Shown here piece by piece: positions 13,701 to 23,400 of a DNA stretch of 25,601 bases; position 1 is the first letter of the stretch; the number at the start of each line of letters is the position of its first letter. Source of the stretch: a virus; the IMG/VR virus record IMGVR_UViG_3300021959_009657, positions 1-25,601 of that record. The stretch is one strand, 5' to 3'. The notes below the pieces were generated by a model. That model saw nothing but the letters and a program-made list of their open reading frames with translations, made no database searches and was not told the origin of the DNA. The translations under genes were made by a program, and so were the position numbers.

Positions 13701-13788
13701 TGTGTCTAGACACAATACTATTATCCGCAATATTATTTGCAGATATTGCGTTAGACCCCATTACTGTACTTGTGACTTGGGTAACCAT
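10786..13788 (-). CDS. long repeat-containing tail fibre / virion structural protein
   Basis: A 1000-residue Gly/Ala/Thr/Ile-rich fibre protein. The N-terminus has fibre-type repeats (NAISANNIADNSIVSRHIGD) and a heptad-like stretch (NINTVTANVNSVKGNVDAAE) that may trimerise. Most of the rest is a shaft of 31-residue units with the pattern DDIKIKDAGTIGSASSPTAI plus GIASDGIVTFA, in two arrays separated by a distinct block (NLTVEDRIILTASG). A module ending LDVRGSANVGA occurs before the shaft and again, as LDVRGTANVGA, after it. The C-terminus (DYVVPGSGVIQL) probably forms a cap. ATG 13788 follows AGGAGA. It lies between the acidic protein and the radical SAM gene. A receptor-binding or decoration fibre role is inferred from composition and context. 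Confidence 0.8.
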   Translation of the reverse strand: MVTQVTSTVMGSNAISANNIADNSIVSRHIGDNVILARHVEDGVDPGIVQANLNATTANINTVTANVNSVKGNVDAAEANIASILAGTNFTGTITTNESTSLGVSNLTPETTSITIGSPANVIIQYGTSANPVGGNVIIGEGNGDIDGSITPFRLDVRGSANVGALSATSLSGTLSTAAQGNITSLGTLTSLTVDNIIVNGTNIGHTSDTDAIAIASDGKTTFSQQTTHSGGIVIPNDGDIGSVGATDAVQISSGGIVTFKDDIILKDAATIGVTSSTSAISIASTGIVTFVDDIKIKDAGTIGSVSSPTAIEIASDGIVTFADDIKIKDAGTIGSVSSPTAIGIASDGIVTFADDIKIKDAGTIGSATTPAAISIASDGIVTFVDDIKIKDSGTIGSASAPGAITVAGDGAVTVSDDLTITGNLIVSGDTVDQNVTNLTVEDRIILTASGASGTPSLDTGLMMSRGAQGNVFVGYDESVNKVVVAHTSSPHTNTAISATSAANLDARHITAESIVLSGDAGVLVPNDGNIGSAGSTAAIQIASDGVVTFVDDIKIKDGGTIGVASAADAMTVSSAGIVTFKDDILIKDGGTIGVASSTGAITIASTGIVTFADDIKIKDAGTIGSVSSPTAIGIASDGIVTFADDIKIKDAGTIGSASSPTAIGIASDGIVTFADDIKIKDAGTIGSASSPTAIGIASDGIVTFADDIKIKDAGTIGSASSPTAIGIASDGIVTFADDIKIKDAGTIGSASSPTAIGIASDGIVTFADDIKIKDAGTIGSASSPTAIGIASDGIVTFADDIKIKDGGTIGVASKAEVITIAADGDTAIAGGLGIAGNTAPVAAAISLGTPANAVIRTHAASGKANIIVGDATATSSYNLDVRGTANVGAFLTQGVDPLANDLATFNRLNANINVVQDNVAAVAGTTLSPATNVVTSVAGANAYGIGAAVSVIGRTRVSLSGIGQLPTTDYVVPGSGVIQLTDPSATIPAGIPIHINYWN
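11393..11950 (-). repeat. 93-bp tandem repeat array 1 (six near-identical units)
   Basis: Six consecutive 93-bp units encode the 31-residue fibre repeat. They differ at only a few positions, such as GGAGAGG/GGCGAGG, GAAGCG/GAAACG and CAGCATC/CAGCGTC. More divergent units extend the same register to about 12190. The period is directly measurable: matching words begin at 11401, 11494, 11587, 11680, 11773 and 11866. Confidence 0.95.
12643..13015 (-). repeat. 93-bp repeat array 2 (same unit, fewer copies)
   Basis: The same register recurs with matching words at 12643, 12736, 12829, 12922 and 13015. The unit at 12728-12820 is base-for-base identical to the last unit of array 1 (11858-11950), while its neighbours are more divergent. 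Confidence 0.9.
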
Positions 13789-13800
13789 TAAATAATTCTC

Positions 13801-14259
13801 CTATTTATCAGAGTCTTCTTCTAGTTCTTTGAAAAATTCCTCTAAATAATCTTTTTGTTCTAGCTCTTCTGATTCTGTATCTTCAAAAAATTCTTTAATA
13901 AAATCTTCTACCTGCTCGTCTACTGAAGGAGGCTTGAGAAGTTCGTCCCATTCTTCTTCAACACAAGCCCTTGTAACTAAATCTCTAAAGTAGTCTTTTT
14001 CTTCTTCAGTTAAATCGGTATTAGGAGTATCATCTAAAAATTTCTTTTCATACATTTGCATTTCTGGTTTTTCTTCCATAAATACAGAATAACAAGAACC
14101 TTCTAAAATTTCCCCTAGTTTAGTTTCAGATTCAATAAATTTATCAAAAGGTAAACTTCTCTCAATTTGAGTTCCTTTTTCCCCTTTTTCAAATTTTCTA
14201 TAACTACAATACACTAATTTTCCCTCTGTGTCAAAGGCATTAAATTTAACAATTTCCAT
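13801..14259 (-). CDS. acidic hypothetical protein, possible fibre-assembly factor
   Basis: A 152-residue, strongly acidic protein. The first half (MEIVKFNAFDTEGKLVYCSY) looks like a small mixed fold. The second half is rich in Glu and Asp in helix-prone runs (VEDFIKEFFEDTESEELEQK, LEEFFKELEEDSDK). No family is recognised. ATG 14259 is preceded by AAGGAGAGA with good spacing. It sits directly between the collar-domain fibre and the long repeat fibre, where many phages keep a fibre-assembly chaperone; charge, size and position fit that role, but this is inference only. It could equally be a minor tail protein. Confidence 0.6.
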   Translation of the reverse strand: MEIVKFNAFDTEGKLVYCSYRKFEKGEKGTQIERSLPFDKFIESETKLGEILEGSCYSVFMEEKPEMQMYEKKFLDDTPNTDLTEEEKDYFRDLVTRACVEEEWDELLKPPSVDEQVEDFIKEFFEDTESEELEQKDYLEEFFKELEEDSDK

Positions 14260-14269
14260 AATTCTCTCC

Positions 14270-15298
14270 TTAAAGTTTTATAATAAAATTAACCACAACA
14301 GTTGGAAATATCATGTTGGGGGTAATGGCTGAGTGAGCTGCCACAGCTGTCACAGCTGTAGAACCACTAGCATCTTTAGCACCTGTTGAAAAGGTTGCTG
14401 TTGTTACTGAGTGCGCACTAATTGACGTAGATTCTGTTACTTTTGCAGAACTAGCAGACATTGCGTGGGTATGAGTTCCTAAAGTGCTATTATTTGCGCC
14501 TTTTCCAAGAATTAACTTGTCTCGTAAATCAGGAACGTTAAAGGTATTATTACCGTTTCCTGTTCCAAAAGAGGTACTCACTACTCCAAATAAATTAGCG
14601 TTAACTCCTGTGCGTGAAAGAGCACTTCCATCACATAACACATAACCGGAGGGCGCTGATGACCCCCCGTATGCAGAAATAACTCCTGTGGGTACTAACG
14701 CAGTTTCTATAAAATTGTCCAATTCATGTACTGATATTGAGTCTGCGGTTATTTTTACATTACTAACATTTCTATCAGTAATTTTTGCAGTAGTAACCGA
14801 CCCAGCAGCAAACATAGCAGAGGTAACTGATCCGTTTGTAGGTGGTATGCCTACATCTATAAAGTTTGAAGCGCTATTAGCTCCTTTTACCATAAGGCGC
14901 ACATTTGAGGCTGACGAATCAAGACTTACCATTAGTTCTCCGACTTGATAAGTTCCAATGTTAGCAGTAGCTCCTACAATGTTATTCTCATATCTTGCCC
15001 CAATACCTACTCTTGTAAAAGTACCTCCAGGTCCTTCTCCGCCTTTTACGTCTGCAGTAGGTACATTTACATATAAAGCTTTGGTGCTTGAATTATAGTG
15101 CAAAATACCCGATGTCCTAGAGTCGGTAAAGGCTACAGTACTTCCTCCGTCATCTTGAAAATTTGCCGCAACAGGTCTTGCGTCAGAATAAAAATTTTGT
15201 GCTAAAGATTGTAAACTACCATTTATTTGTCCACGAAACGCAGACAAAGCAGTAGATGCAGATGTTAGCACAAAAGTATTCGAAGTTCCTATAGCCAT
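14270..15298 (-). CDS. tail fibre with phage tail-collar domain
   Basis: A 342-residue fibre protein. The N-terminal part has short repeated fibre elements (VTSAMFAAGSVTTAKITDRN). From about residue 205 to 265 it has a phage tail-collar domain: PTGVISAYGGSSAPSGYVLC, then DGSALSRTG, a Phe-Gly-x2-S-T-x-F segment and FNVPDLRDKLILGKG. Next comes a His/Ser-rich stretch (LGTHTHAMSAS). The end (PNMIFPTVVVNFIIKL) matches the usual last strand of collar-fibre proteins. The start ATG 15298 has AAAGGAGA upstream, after the gpJ stop at 15312. Such proteins form receptor-binding or short fibres on the tail tip; attachment to the gpJ complex is inferred from adjacency. Confidence 0.85.
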   Translation of the reverse strand: MAIGTSNTFVLTSASTALSAFRGQINGSLQSLAQNFYSDARPVAANFQDDGGSTVAFTDSRTSGILHYNSSTKALYVNVPTADVKGGEGPGGTFTRVGIGARYENNIVGATANIGTYQVGELMVSLDSSASNVRLMVKGANSASNFIDVGIPPTNGSVTSAMFAAGSVTTAKITDRNVSNVKITADSISVHELDNFIETALVPTGVISAYGGSSAPSGYVLCDGSALSRTGVNANLFGVVSTSFGTGNGNNTFNVPDLRDKLILGKGANNSTLGTHTHAMSASSAKVTESTSISAHSVTTATFSTGAKDASGSTAVTAVAAHSAITPNMIFPTVVVNFIIKL

Positions 15299-15311
15299 TA
15301 ATATTCTCCTT

Positions 15312-18300
15312 TTATGTTCCTAAAGCTATTAAGTCCACAACAGTTCCTACTGCTGGTTCCGAGTTTGAACTGAAAATTACATTGATATTCGCTCCAGTTC
15401 TAGTTGACCCTAACACGAAGCAAACAGGTGCTGCGGATACATTTGCAGTGCTTACAATAGTGGCAGAAAATGTGGGAGTATCAAAAAAATCCGTACTTGT
15501 ATAGTCAACTGCAGTATTTCCGCCAGTGTCACTATCTCCTGCAAAAGTAACTCTAGTTCTAAATTCTTTACTAGGTGAGTCAACCGTGTATTCAAATTTA
15601 TCAAGAGTATAATTAACTTCTTGAGGTTTTGAATTTGTTACCGTATGTTTAAATTGAAAGAAACGAGCTCTTCTATCCCCTACAGCAAAATTCTGAAATC
15701 TATCTCCTAAATTTCCTTGAAAAGTACTAATATTTACATTTCCGTTAGCAAAAAATGGGTCTGTTTCTGAAGTTCTAAGTTCAATTACACTCGTATCTAA
15801 AGAGTTAGAATCTCCTAAGAACGTAGTTGATCCAATCGAAGCGTCAGAAAACTGGTTTAGATCTACTAGTTTATAGGATGAGGTTTTAGTTGTCAAGTTA
15901 GCAAATGTATTACCTCCTGTAGATACCCCGTTAGCATGGAACACTTCTCCTAACAGAACTGCATCAGCATTAATTACACTTGCAATTAGTGCATAAGAGT
16001 TAGCGTTAGAAGTGTCATCTACATGTTGTCCATCAGTAGTTTGGCTGGCATTCCAAATAGCATACACGTTACCAGAGGCACCTCCGCTTATCAAAGTTTT
16101 ATTTAAATCACTATAAGTTACTGTAGCAGCACTAGTATTAGAAAACCCTAATACAGTGCCGATTCCTTGAGAGCCTCCTAAAGCGGTATCATGTAAAATA
16201 CTAGCGTTAGCTACGTCATCTTGTGGCTCTACAATACCAAAAGCAATATTGGTGTGTAAAGAATTAAATGTAGTAGTGGTTGTAGCAGTTCCAACAATGT
16301 TAGCCGTGAAACTAATTGTTTTAACTTGTCCTATATCTCTAATAGGAGTTTGGTATGTTGCAGAAGATTCTGCTAACAAGTCCGTAGGTGACCCAGAAAT
16401 AGCAGAGTATCCAGTAGTAGTTCCATTAGCATTATCTATTATATGAGAGTTAAAAGAGCCCGGTACTCCTGCATCGAAATGAGAACTTAGACCCCCGGTG
16501 TTAGAGTTAGCAAAACTTGGAAAGTTAAACTCTCCTCTATTAGTGTTGGGAATTCCCGCAAACACATTACCGTTCGGAGCGTCTTCGCTATATGCCTGTA
16601 GCAAGAATAGAGAAGAAAGCTTAGTTGAAGTAAAGGTAACACCTACAATAGTGTCACTCAAATTACCGCTAGTATCACGAGTTTTAGCTAAATAAGTAAA
16701 AGTACCAAAGGTATCAATTGGGGCTGATTTCTTTGTAGACCCAGAACTAACTACTATATATTCCGAAGCAGTTACGAAAGTACTAGCAAAATCTGCTTCT
16801 GTTATAGACCCAGCTGCTCGTTTAATAACAATGTCTCGTAAATCTGCGTCAAATAGGGAACCGTCTTCTTTTTTTACATATACCCATGAAAATTGTAACT
16901 CTTCTCCAACCTGTGCTACACTAAAGTTGGAAACATTTTGTGGAGGAGCAGTTTTTCCAGCAATTGATTGAGTTTTTTCTAAAGTAACTCCCCGAATAGT
17001 TCCGTTTAAGGGAGTAACTCTAACAGTTATGTTGTTAATTCCTGATGTGCTTCCTCTATCAACATTATTTATAGCAAACCTAATCTTACCATCAGGATCA
17101 ACTCCTTGTGAAGAAACTTTTACAGTTTGGAAATTAGTTAAGTCTTCTGCAGCCCCTCCAAGCTTATAAGATATTTCATAATCTGTAACTTCTTGGTCTG
17201 TAATGTGATCATAATTTATATTAATTCTAACAGCGGCTCCAACAGTTTGTTCAATATATAAACTTTCTGTAATTTCTAAGTTTTCTACTTTTTGAATAGG
17301 AACTTGATTAATTAAAATACTTTCTGTAGCGGGAGGGCTTTTTCTGGCTGCATTATTAATATTTCTTGCTCTAAATACATATAGTCCTGGGTCTTGGTTT
17401 TTTAATAGCCTATCTGCAGGCAGTCCGATAGAGTCAAAATCCGCAGGAGTTAGGATGGAATAAATTGCATTATTAGCTAGGCTGAAAGACCCAGGGTATA
17501 GATTAGTGTCATAGTCAAAGGTAAAAGCAGATCCAATAACATTATTAGTTACTCCAATAGGATCATTACTAATATTAATAGCAGTAGTTCCTCTCGTATT
17601 AGCTAAAAGTTTTGACCCTAATTTTACTCTATATATATTATTAGAAGTTAGTGCAACATTATGAGAAGGGCTATCTGTAGAGTAAGTAGTATCTACAATA
17701 CTATATACATTTCCGCTGAAGAATTGTAAGTTATCTCCCAATTCTACCGTAGGCACAGTATAATAATCTGCTTCTACTCTACTAGTAACTTCATTACTTA
17801 ATCCTGTAATAGTTACAGAATCGTTGCTTGAAGAAGTAAAATTCCAAGACGAAATGGGTATTTGTAACCCATCTACGAACACTCTTACAGATTCTTTAAA
17901 AGGTGCTCCTCTTACTAGTGGTTGAATAAAATTAGTGTCGGAAACAAGGTTACCTGTAATAACATTAGATTGAATTTCTGTGAACGAAGTTCCAGCAATA
18001 TACATTTCTCTATTATCAAAAAATCTAGTATCCACTAGTTGATTAAGAGTAACAAAAAAAGGCGGAGTAGGCAAAGAGTTAAATACAGTTGAACCTCCTG
18101 AATGCTCATTTTCTATTATAATACTTCCATTAGATACCGTTAAGTCTGAACCAATTACGTTTGCAGTAAAATTAACTAAACGAGTACCGTGATCAACAAA
18201 ACCAAATCCACCACTAGAAACAGATTTCTGGTTCAAATCAAAAGCAACTTTATCGAAACCTTTTAGTCCACTATCAAAAGTAATACCGTCATTAACCTCT

Positions 18301-21300
18301 AAAACATGTTTCATGAAATTAGTATCACGTACTTGATGTAAACTAGCTACTTTAAATACAACATTACCGTTTGAAGTATCTGTAACATCTGGATTATCGA
18401 CTGCATCACAAATAAGTCTAATTTCTCCAGTGTTAGTTTTAAAACCGTTTTTACCTGATAGAATAGATATTTCCCCATTAGCTAAAGGACTTGTGTTAGA
18501 AGCTGTCATAGCTTTAGGAGAGACATCGGCCCCACTAGTAAGATATGAAGAAAAAATAGCATCTGGGCGACCAATCTCCACTTCAGTTTGTAAAAATAAA
18601 GGATATCCTGTTTGATCGGTTGATATATCAACTAAAATATCATGAGTAACAGATCCGTCATCTACTCTTCTGGGTCTGGCCTGTAAATTTAACTCTGGAG
18701 TAGGAGGGGGAGTTAAGGAAGAAACGGTATCATCATACCTAACTGGTACATAAGCTATTAAAGAATCAGAATCTACATATACATTAGAAATATACTCAAT
18801 TCCTGTAACAGTTATTTCTTCATCTTCATTTCTTCCAATAGTAGTTATTTTAAATAATCTGTCATTTTGGTTATCATAAAAATTATCAGGATTAACTTCT
18901 CCAAAAGTCCACAAATCTCCTTTTTGTGGAACATTGTTAGCTAAGAAGTCTTCTCCGTCCACAAAACCTTTAGAGTTATAGTTCCATCTGCTTATAGTCG
19001 TAACCTCAACTAGATCTACCCCTGAATCAGCATTACTTGTTGAAAGAGTTTGAAAAGCGGTATTAGAAACTAGGTAATAGTCTATTCTATCCGAATCCAT
19101 TTTAATTACTCTTATCGCCAAAGGTTGTGTATTAGAGGTAAAAGTGCTAGAGGTAATAGAAGGACTAGTAAAATGTTCCAGTAGAATATTAGCATTGCCT
19201 GTAGTTGAAGAGTCTGCCGCTACTTTTCCACCAAAACCGTAAGCTAATCCGTGTGATTTAGTAGCAACTGTGACGACATCTCCAACAGTTAGGTTAAGAG
19301 CGTCTGCTCCCGCAACAAATTCAACTTGTCTGCGTAAAAATTTAGAAGCAGCAATCATATATTGTCCATACCTAGAAGCTTGGCTTCTTCGGGTTACTCC
19401 TGCTAAATCCATTTGTTTAATATTTTCAATCTGGTTTCTGTCTCTTAAAGCTTCTTGGTCGTCAATTCGTATAACTTCGCGCTTAAAGTGATTCGAAGGT
19501 TCTATATAAGAAATATCACATCCAGTAATAATATCACTTTCTTTAGTTCCAGAAAATTTTAAGGTATCTTTTTTGATATTAGCATCGTTGAAAATAGCTA
19601 CAGGAGTGTCATCCGGCATATCAACGTTTAGTGTTACTTTTCCAGCAGAATAATATAAAAGACCTCTAAATGTTGAAGTAATTTTATTTATTGTGTCCAT
19701 TACTTGTACATCTTCTTGAATACTTAAATCACTTATAAATCTTCTTTCTTTAACCTGCACTCCCCTAGGAAGACCAACAAGGGTTTCTTTAACTGTTGAA
19801 AATAAATTTCTAGGTTTGTGTCTAAAAGTACCGTCACCAAAACCGTCCACACCTGTAAACTTTCCAGTAGTGGCATCGCAACAGTCACAATATTGAGCGA
19901 CTTTATAAAACATAAATTTATCTATGTTTTCTTCCTCAATTCCTAGCCCATAAGTTTGATTAGTTAAAATATCATATATTATCCAAACAGGGTTTTGAGT
20001 CCACGAGTATGTAAAAGTACCGTCCCATACCCCTTCATAAATAACAGGATTAGCCCCATATTGTTCTGTAGTTAACACAGCCGTTGATGTAGCAGTCATA
20101 CCTGTTAGTGTGTGACTAGCCCCAGATCCTGATGTTATATCAATAGCAGTTCCGTCAGTCGCCGCCTGTGCTGATACTGCTAATTTTACGGTATTAGCAT
20201 TAACTTTAATAATGAACATACCTCCAGAGGCGGTGCTGATACCCGTTCCTGAAATAGCGGTTCCCCCGCCCGCACTATAAGTTACTTGATCTCCTGTAGC
20301 AAAAGGATGTCCTGTAAGTGTTATAGTATCAGATCCATCACTAACTGCGGAAGCTCCATTAAAGGTTACTGCCGCAGGAGCTGCAATAGTAATTGTTGGA
20401 GCGCTAGTATACCCCGTTCCTTGGCTCGTTACCGTAAGTGCTGTAACTTTTCCTGTTGTAAGCGTAGCGGTCGAGGTCGCAGTAGAACCCCCACCACCAC
20501 TTATAGACACCGTAGGGGCAGAGGCATATCCAGAACCTGCGTTTGTTATTGTTAAAGATTCAACTTTTCTTTCGGCGCTTCCATCTATGTTTGTCTGTAG
20601 ATAATAGCCTTGCTGCGTGTACCCTATTTGAGTAGCCTCACCATCTATGGAAATAGAACCTGTTTCAGGAACTTCTAACTGCCTCCAGTCAATTTCTCCA
20701 TCAGTTAAAGTAGGTTGATTATAATTACTAGGAACTTTTACTAGTAGTCCTTTAACCAAAGAACTAAATGTTGGAACTCTTCCTTCATGCTCATTAAAAG
20801 ATTTAATTGCATACCCAATTAACGCTGTTCTAGGATAGGCCATATCATCATATTCGATCTCATCCCAACCAACAAATTGAATATTGTCTGCGATCCGGTT
20901 AGAGTCACTATCGCTTGAAGTCTTTTCTACTGTAAATTTATATCCATTTACACTTTTACTTGCGTCAGGTATTACAATATCTCTTTGAAATTTAAATCTA
21001 GTATTTGTTTTACCGCTAACGGTATGTTCATCCTCAGCAATAGTTGTTACGCCAGTACTATCAAAAACCGTAATTTTTACAGTTACGCTAGTTCCAGAAA
21101 CATTACCATTTGCATCAGATTTTTGTAGTCCTTGAATAACAAAATTAAACCGTAAAGCATCCCAATCTTTTGTACTAGTACTTTGTAATGTGACTGAAGC
21201 TTTCGGAATTCCCTCTACATTACCATTCTTTAGTCCAACAGCATTATTTAAGTTTTGGGGAGTAACTGTTTCAGCACCAAAAACATCCATAGCTCCTTGA

Positions 21301-22025
21301 GTTATGGTTCCTGTAGTTGTTAAAGTTTTAAATACTTCGTTATTTTCTGTGCCATCTCCTTCAATATTAATTAAATCATCAGACACCCCTTCATTAATTT
21401 CTATATCTTGAGGGCCGTTAGGATTAATTCTATAAATAGGACCTTCACCCAATGCAACAGTTAGAAATAAAATATCAGTAGAAAATAAAGTATTAGGGTC
21501 TTCGCGAGCAGCAGGGGCTGCACTACCGCCTTTTCCACCACCCCCTTTATTAGATAGTCTGATTCCTTGACAAATATAGTTGTGATAAGTATTAACAGTT
21601 AAGTTGTATACTGTCTCATCTAGATAATCTTCGCTTTCAATTGATAAAATCTTACTAGAATCATTATCTTCTAAAGTTAGATATTCTCCAACTGCCCAAT
21701 CTTTAGCTTCTTTATATTCATTGTTTTCATCATATAAATAATGGTTATCTGTAACTCTCAATACACCTTTTTCGTGGGTAATGGTTAAAATATAACCCAC
21801 AGTTTCAGAAGGAATATGCTCCCAAGTCTTTTCTACAAAAGATACCCAACGTTTATCATTCTCATCAAAACAATATACTTTATCATTAAGTTTTATGTCT
21901 TCAATAGGAATTTCACCTCTAGTAGTAGATACTAAAGAACCTGCAGGAAAACAGCCGCCTTTGTTTCCTGAAATAAAAGGAGTCTGCCCTCCCTGTACGT
22001 TAACATATTTTTTATAAACACTCAT
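15312..22025 (-). CDS. J: tail tip / host-specificity protein (lambda gpJ-like) with N-terminal Hint domain
   Basis: A 2237-residue central tail-tip protein, about twice the size of lambda gpJ. Order: short N-terminus; Hint domain 25-159; Gly-rich linker KGGGGKGG; gpJ core with [73 protein letters not shown] and later [15 protein letters not shown] and [12 protein letters not shown] Gly/Thr-rich repeat segment (about 486-653) is inserted before GVWDGTF. Fibronectin-III-like domains follow ([20 protein letters not shown]), then a long beta-rich C-terminus that probably contacts the receptor. The start ATG 22025 overlaps the gpI stop by 4 bases (ATGA). gpJ forms the trimeric tip that plugs the tail tube and recognises the host. 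The core assignment is firm; the Hint function is not. Confidence 0.92.
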   Translation of the reverse strand: MSVYKKYVNVQGGQTPFISGNKGGCFPAGSLVSTTRGEIPIEDIKLNDKVYCFDENDKRWVSFVEKTWEHIPSETVGYILTITHEKGVLRVTDNHYLYDENNEYKEAKDWAVGEYLTLEDNDSSKILSIESEDYLDETVYNLTVNTYHNYICQGIRLSNKGGGGKGGSAAPAAREDPNTLFSTDILFLTVALGEGPIYRINPNGPQDIEINEGVSDDLINIEGDGTENNEVFKTLTTTGTITQGAMDVFGAETVTPQNLNNAVGLKNGNVEGIPKASVTLQSTSTKDWDALRFNFVIQGLQKSDANGNVSGTSVTVKITVFDSTGVTTIAEDEHTVSGKTNTRFKFQRDIVIPDASKSVNGYKFTVEKTSSDSDSNRIADNIQFVGWDEIEYDDMAYPRTALIGYAIKSFNEHEGRVPTFSSLVKGLLVKVPSNYNQPTLTDGEIDWRQLEVPETGSISIDGEATQIGYTQQGYYLQTNIDGSAERKVESLTITNAGSGYASAPTVSISGGGGSTATSTATLTTGKVTALTVTSQGTGYTSAPTITIAAPAAVTFNGASAVSDGSDTITLTGHPFATGDQVTYSAGGGTAISGTGISTASGGMFIIKVNANTVKLAVSAQAATDGTAIDITSGSGASHTLTGMTATSTAVLTTEQYGANPVIYEGVWDGTFTYSWTQNPVWIIYDILTNQTYGLGIEEENIDKFMFYKVAQYCDCCDATTGKFTGVDGFGDGTFRHKPRNLFSTVKETLVGLPRGVQVKERRFISDLSIQEDVQVMDTINKITSTFRGLLYYSAGKVTLNVDMPDDTPVAIFNDANIKKDTLKFSGTKESDIITGCDISYIEPSNHFKREVIRIDDQEALRDRNQIENIKQMDLAGVTRRSQASRYGQYMIAASKFLRRQVEFVAGADALNLTVGDVVTVATKSHGLAYGFGGKVAADSSTTGNANILLEHFTSPSITSSTFTSNTQPLAIRVIKMDSDRIDYYLVSNTAFQTLSTSNADSGVDLVEVTTISRWNYNSKGFVDGEDFLANNVPQKGDLWTFGEVNPDNFYDNQNDRLFKITTIGRNEDEEITVTGIEYISNVYVDSDSLIAYVPVRYDDTVSSLTPPPTPELNLQARPRRVDDGSVTHDILVDISTDQTGYPLFLQTEVEIGRPDAIFSSYLTSGADVSPKAMTASNTSPLANGEISILSGKNGFKTNTGEIRLICDAVDNPDVTDTSNGNVVFKVASLHQVRDTNFMKHVLEVNDGITFDSGLKGFDKVAFDLNQKSVSSGGFGFVDHGTRLVNFTANVIGSDLTVSNGSIIIENEHSGGSTVFNSLPTPPFFVTLNQLVDTRFFDNREMYIAGTSFTEIQSNVITGNLVSDTNFIQPLVRGAPFKESVRVFVDGLQIPISSWNFTSSSNDSVTITGLSNEVTSRVEADYYTVPTVELGDNLQFFSGNVYSIVDTTYSTDSPSHNVALTSNNIYRVKLGSKLLANTRGTTAINISNDPIGVTNNVIGSAFTFDYDTNLYPGSFSLANNAIYSILTPADFDSIGLPADRLLKNQDPGLYVFRARNINNAARKSPPATESILINQVPIQKVENLEITESLYIEQTVGAAVRININYDHITDQEVTDYEISYKLGGAAEDLTNFQTVKVSSQGVDPDGKIRFAINNVDRGSTSGINNITVRVTPLNGTIRGVTLEKTQSIAGKTAPPQNVSNFSVAQVGEELQFSWVYVKKEDGSLFDADLRDIVIKRAAGSITEADFASTFVTASEYIVVSSGSTKKSAPIDTFGTFTYLAKTRDTSGNLSDTIVGVTFTSTKLSSLFLLQAYSEDAPNGNVFAGIPNTNRGEFNFPSFANSNTGGLSSHFDAGVPGSFNSHIIDNANGTTTGYSAISGSPTDLLAESSATYQTPIRDIGQVKTISFTANIVGTATTTTTFNSLHTNIAFGIVEPQDDVANASILHDTALGGSQGIGTVLGFSNTSAATVTYSDLNKTLISGGASGNVYAIWNASQTTDGQHVDDTSNANSYALIASVINADAVLLGEVFHANGVSTGGNTFANLTTKTSSYKLVDLNQFSDASIGSTTFLGDSNSLDTSVIELRTSETDPFFANGNVNISTFQGNLGDRFQNFAVGDRRARFFQFKHTVTNSKPQEVNYTLDKFEYTVDSPSKEFRTRVTFAGDSDTGGNTAVDYTSTDFFDTPTFSATIVSTANVSAAPVCFVLGSTRTGANINVIFSSNSEPAVGTVVDLIALGT
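21549..21953 (-). other. Hint (intein-like / BIL-type) domain within gpJ
   Basis: Residues 25-159 of gpJ form a 135-residue Hint fold. Block A is [13 protein letters not shown] beginning with the nucleophile Cys25. Block B is [11 protein letters not shown] with Thr92-x-x-His95. Block F is [14 protein letters not shown]. Block G is GIRLSN followed by Lys. No homing endonuclease is inserted. The penultimate residue is Ser instead of His and the +1 residue is Lys instead of Cys/Ser/Thr, so classical intein splicing is not expected, while Asn cleavage or N-S acyl shift chemistry may remain. The flanks repeat the residues NKGG on the N side and NKGGGG at the C side, so removal would restore a continuous Gly-rich N-terminal linker. 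Confidence 0.88.
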
Positions 22026-22732
22026 GCTGCAAATTGCTCCGAAACTTGTATTTGGTCATTTTTTCCATGATTAAATGATTTAATATACCCCGATATTAAA
22101 TGTCCACCAATTCTAGTCATTCCATATCTCATTCCTACAGGAACTCCTGAATTAATTGTGTTAGTTAGTCCAGTGAATAAATTGTTTTCTGTCCTTGAAC
22201 CATCGTCTGTAAAAGTCCTATTATTGGAGTTACTTTTAGGTGAGGACTGGGCCAGCGCCATTATTCCTTGTAGTGCAAGAGACGCGCCAAACATAGCTAT
22301 TTGTGAAAAACTAACACTCATACCTGCTACCGTAAAAGCAGTTGTTCCCATTCCCATTGTAGGCCCCATAGCTCCTACTATGGCAGGAGCCATATAGAAC
22401 GCCACAGCAATAAGGGCGATACCTATAACTACCATTGCAATTCCACCACCTTTTCCTCCGCCACCTACGATAGAGGGAACTAAATAATAAACTTCATCGT
22501 TTAGCTTTTTATTAGCTTCTACATCCGCTAAACTCACTCTTTTTTTATTTTTATTTAAGATAAAAAAATCAGTAGTTAATTTGTTTTTGTTTTGTTTAAC
22601 AAACTCTGCAAATTTTGGAAAAGAATTTACTAAGAAACTCATTAAAGAATGGTAGTCTTTAACTTCTACTTTTATTTCTTTTCTATCTTTAAAATACTTT
22701 GTTGCATTTTGGTGTATAACTAAAGTAATCAT
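22022..22732 (-). CDS. I: tail assembly protein, gpI-like (second copy)
   Basis: A 236-residue protein with the lambda gpI layout: an N-terminal beta-grasp (ubiquitin-like) domain of about 85 residues ([16 protein letters not shown]...DEVYYLVP), a Gly-rich hinge GGGGKGGG at 90-97, a hydrophobic Ala/Gly/Met-rich central part ([20 protein letters not shown]) and a C-terminal segment [44 protein letters not shown]. gpI is needed for tail-tip assembly with gpJ. The central segment is hydrophobic enough to enter a membrane or a hydrophobic tube interior. It overlaps genes on both sides by 4 bases (ATGA). It is clearly paralogous to the gene just upstream. Confidence 0.85.
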   Translation of the reverse strand: MITLVIHQNATKYFKDRKEIKVEVKDYHSLMSFLVNSFPKFAEFVKQNKNKLTTDFFILNKNKKRVSLADVEANKKLNDEVYYLVPSIVGGGGKGGGIAMVVIGIALIAVAFYMAPAIVGAMGPTMGMGTTAFTVAGMSVSFSQIAMFGASLALQGIMALAQSSPKSNSNNRTFTDDGSRTENNLFTGLTNTINSGVPVGMRYGMTRIGGHLISGYIKSFNHGKNDQIQVSEQFAA

Positions 22733-23400
22733 GTTGCAAATTGCCCCGATACTTTAATCAAAGCTCCTTTTCCGTGATTAGTAGTTTTTATATATCCACT
22801 TACTAATTGTCCCGCAGATCGTACTTGTCCATAAATTATAGGCACGTTGTTATTACTTGAGGTCGTGTTTGTTAAACCATTAAACAAATTATTATCTATT
22901 CGTTCTTGAACATCAGGTGTTTGTTTTTCTGGAGGTTTGGGTACTTTTGTAAATAATCCCATAACCCCGCTTAATACCATGTTTAGTCCAGTAGAAAACG
23001 CTAGTTTTCCTAGCGTAGTTCCCATAAAGGAGGTTGCGGCTAAACCTGGAAAAGCAAAAGGAGCCGCAATTAACGCAATCCCAATAGCTATTTGTAAAAA
23101 AGATCCTTTTTTACCTCCTGCTCCACCAAGAATAGGGCTAATGTATATCTCTTCGTGATTAGCCCTAAGTCTATTGTATTGATAAATTTCACTTTTTATA
23201 ATTTTTCTATCTTTATCTAACAAACAAAGATTTTCAGATATGTTTTCTGTTTGAATTTTTCTAATATACTCTCCAAATTTTGGAAAAAGATTACACACAG
23301 CAGAAATTAAAGATTCAAAATCATCACACACAACAGTATGAGTTTTGATTCCAGTTGTATATTTTAATAAAGAATTGTGAAAAGTTAGTGTTATTTTCAT
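22729..23400 (-). CDS. tail assembly protein, gpI-like (first copy)
   Basis: A 223-residue paralogue of the following gene with the same parts: beta-grasp domain (MKITLTFHNSLLKYTTGIKT to EEIYISPI), Gly hinge LGGAGGKKGS, hydrophobic centre (FLQIAIGIALIAAPFAFPGL), and C-terminal NNLFNGLTNT, VPIIYGQVRSAGQLVSGYIK, NHGKG, VSGQFAT. The shared pattern in both C-termini is LFxGLTNT, SGYIKxxNHGK and VSxQFA, which supports duplication. It overlaps the JAMM peptidase gene and the second gpI by 4 bases each (ATGA). Lambda has a single gpI; two may form a heteromeric ring or serve different assembly steps (inference). Confidence 0.85.
   Translation of the reverse strand: MKITLTFHNSLLKYTTGIKTHTVVCDDFESLISAVCNLFPKFGEYIRKIQTENISENLCLLDKDRKIIKSEIYQYNRLRANHEEIYISPILGGAGGKKGSFLQIAIGIALIAAPFAFPGLAATSFMGTTLGKLAFSTGLNMVLSGVMGLFTKVPKPPEKQTPDVQERIDNNLFNGLTNTTSSNNNVPIIYGQVRSAGQLVSGYIKTTNHGKGALIKVSGQFAT

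Noticed and set aside
20286-20555. Plus-strand Cys/Arg/Ser-rich open frame of 89 codons
   Set aside because: Antisense to the Gly/Thr-rich insert of gpJ; composition is explained by that repeat and there is no start signal.
21549-21953. A classical splicing intein in gpJ
   Set aside because: No homing endonuclease, penultimate Ser instead of His, and a Lys at the +1 position. I call it a Hint/BIL-type domain instead.
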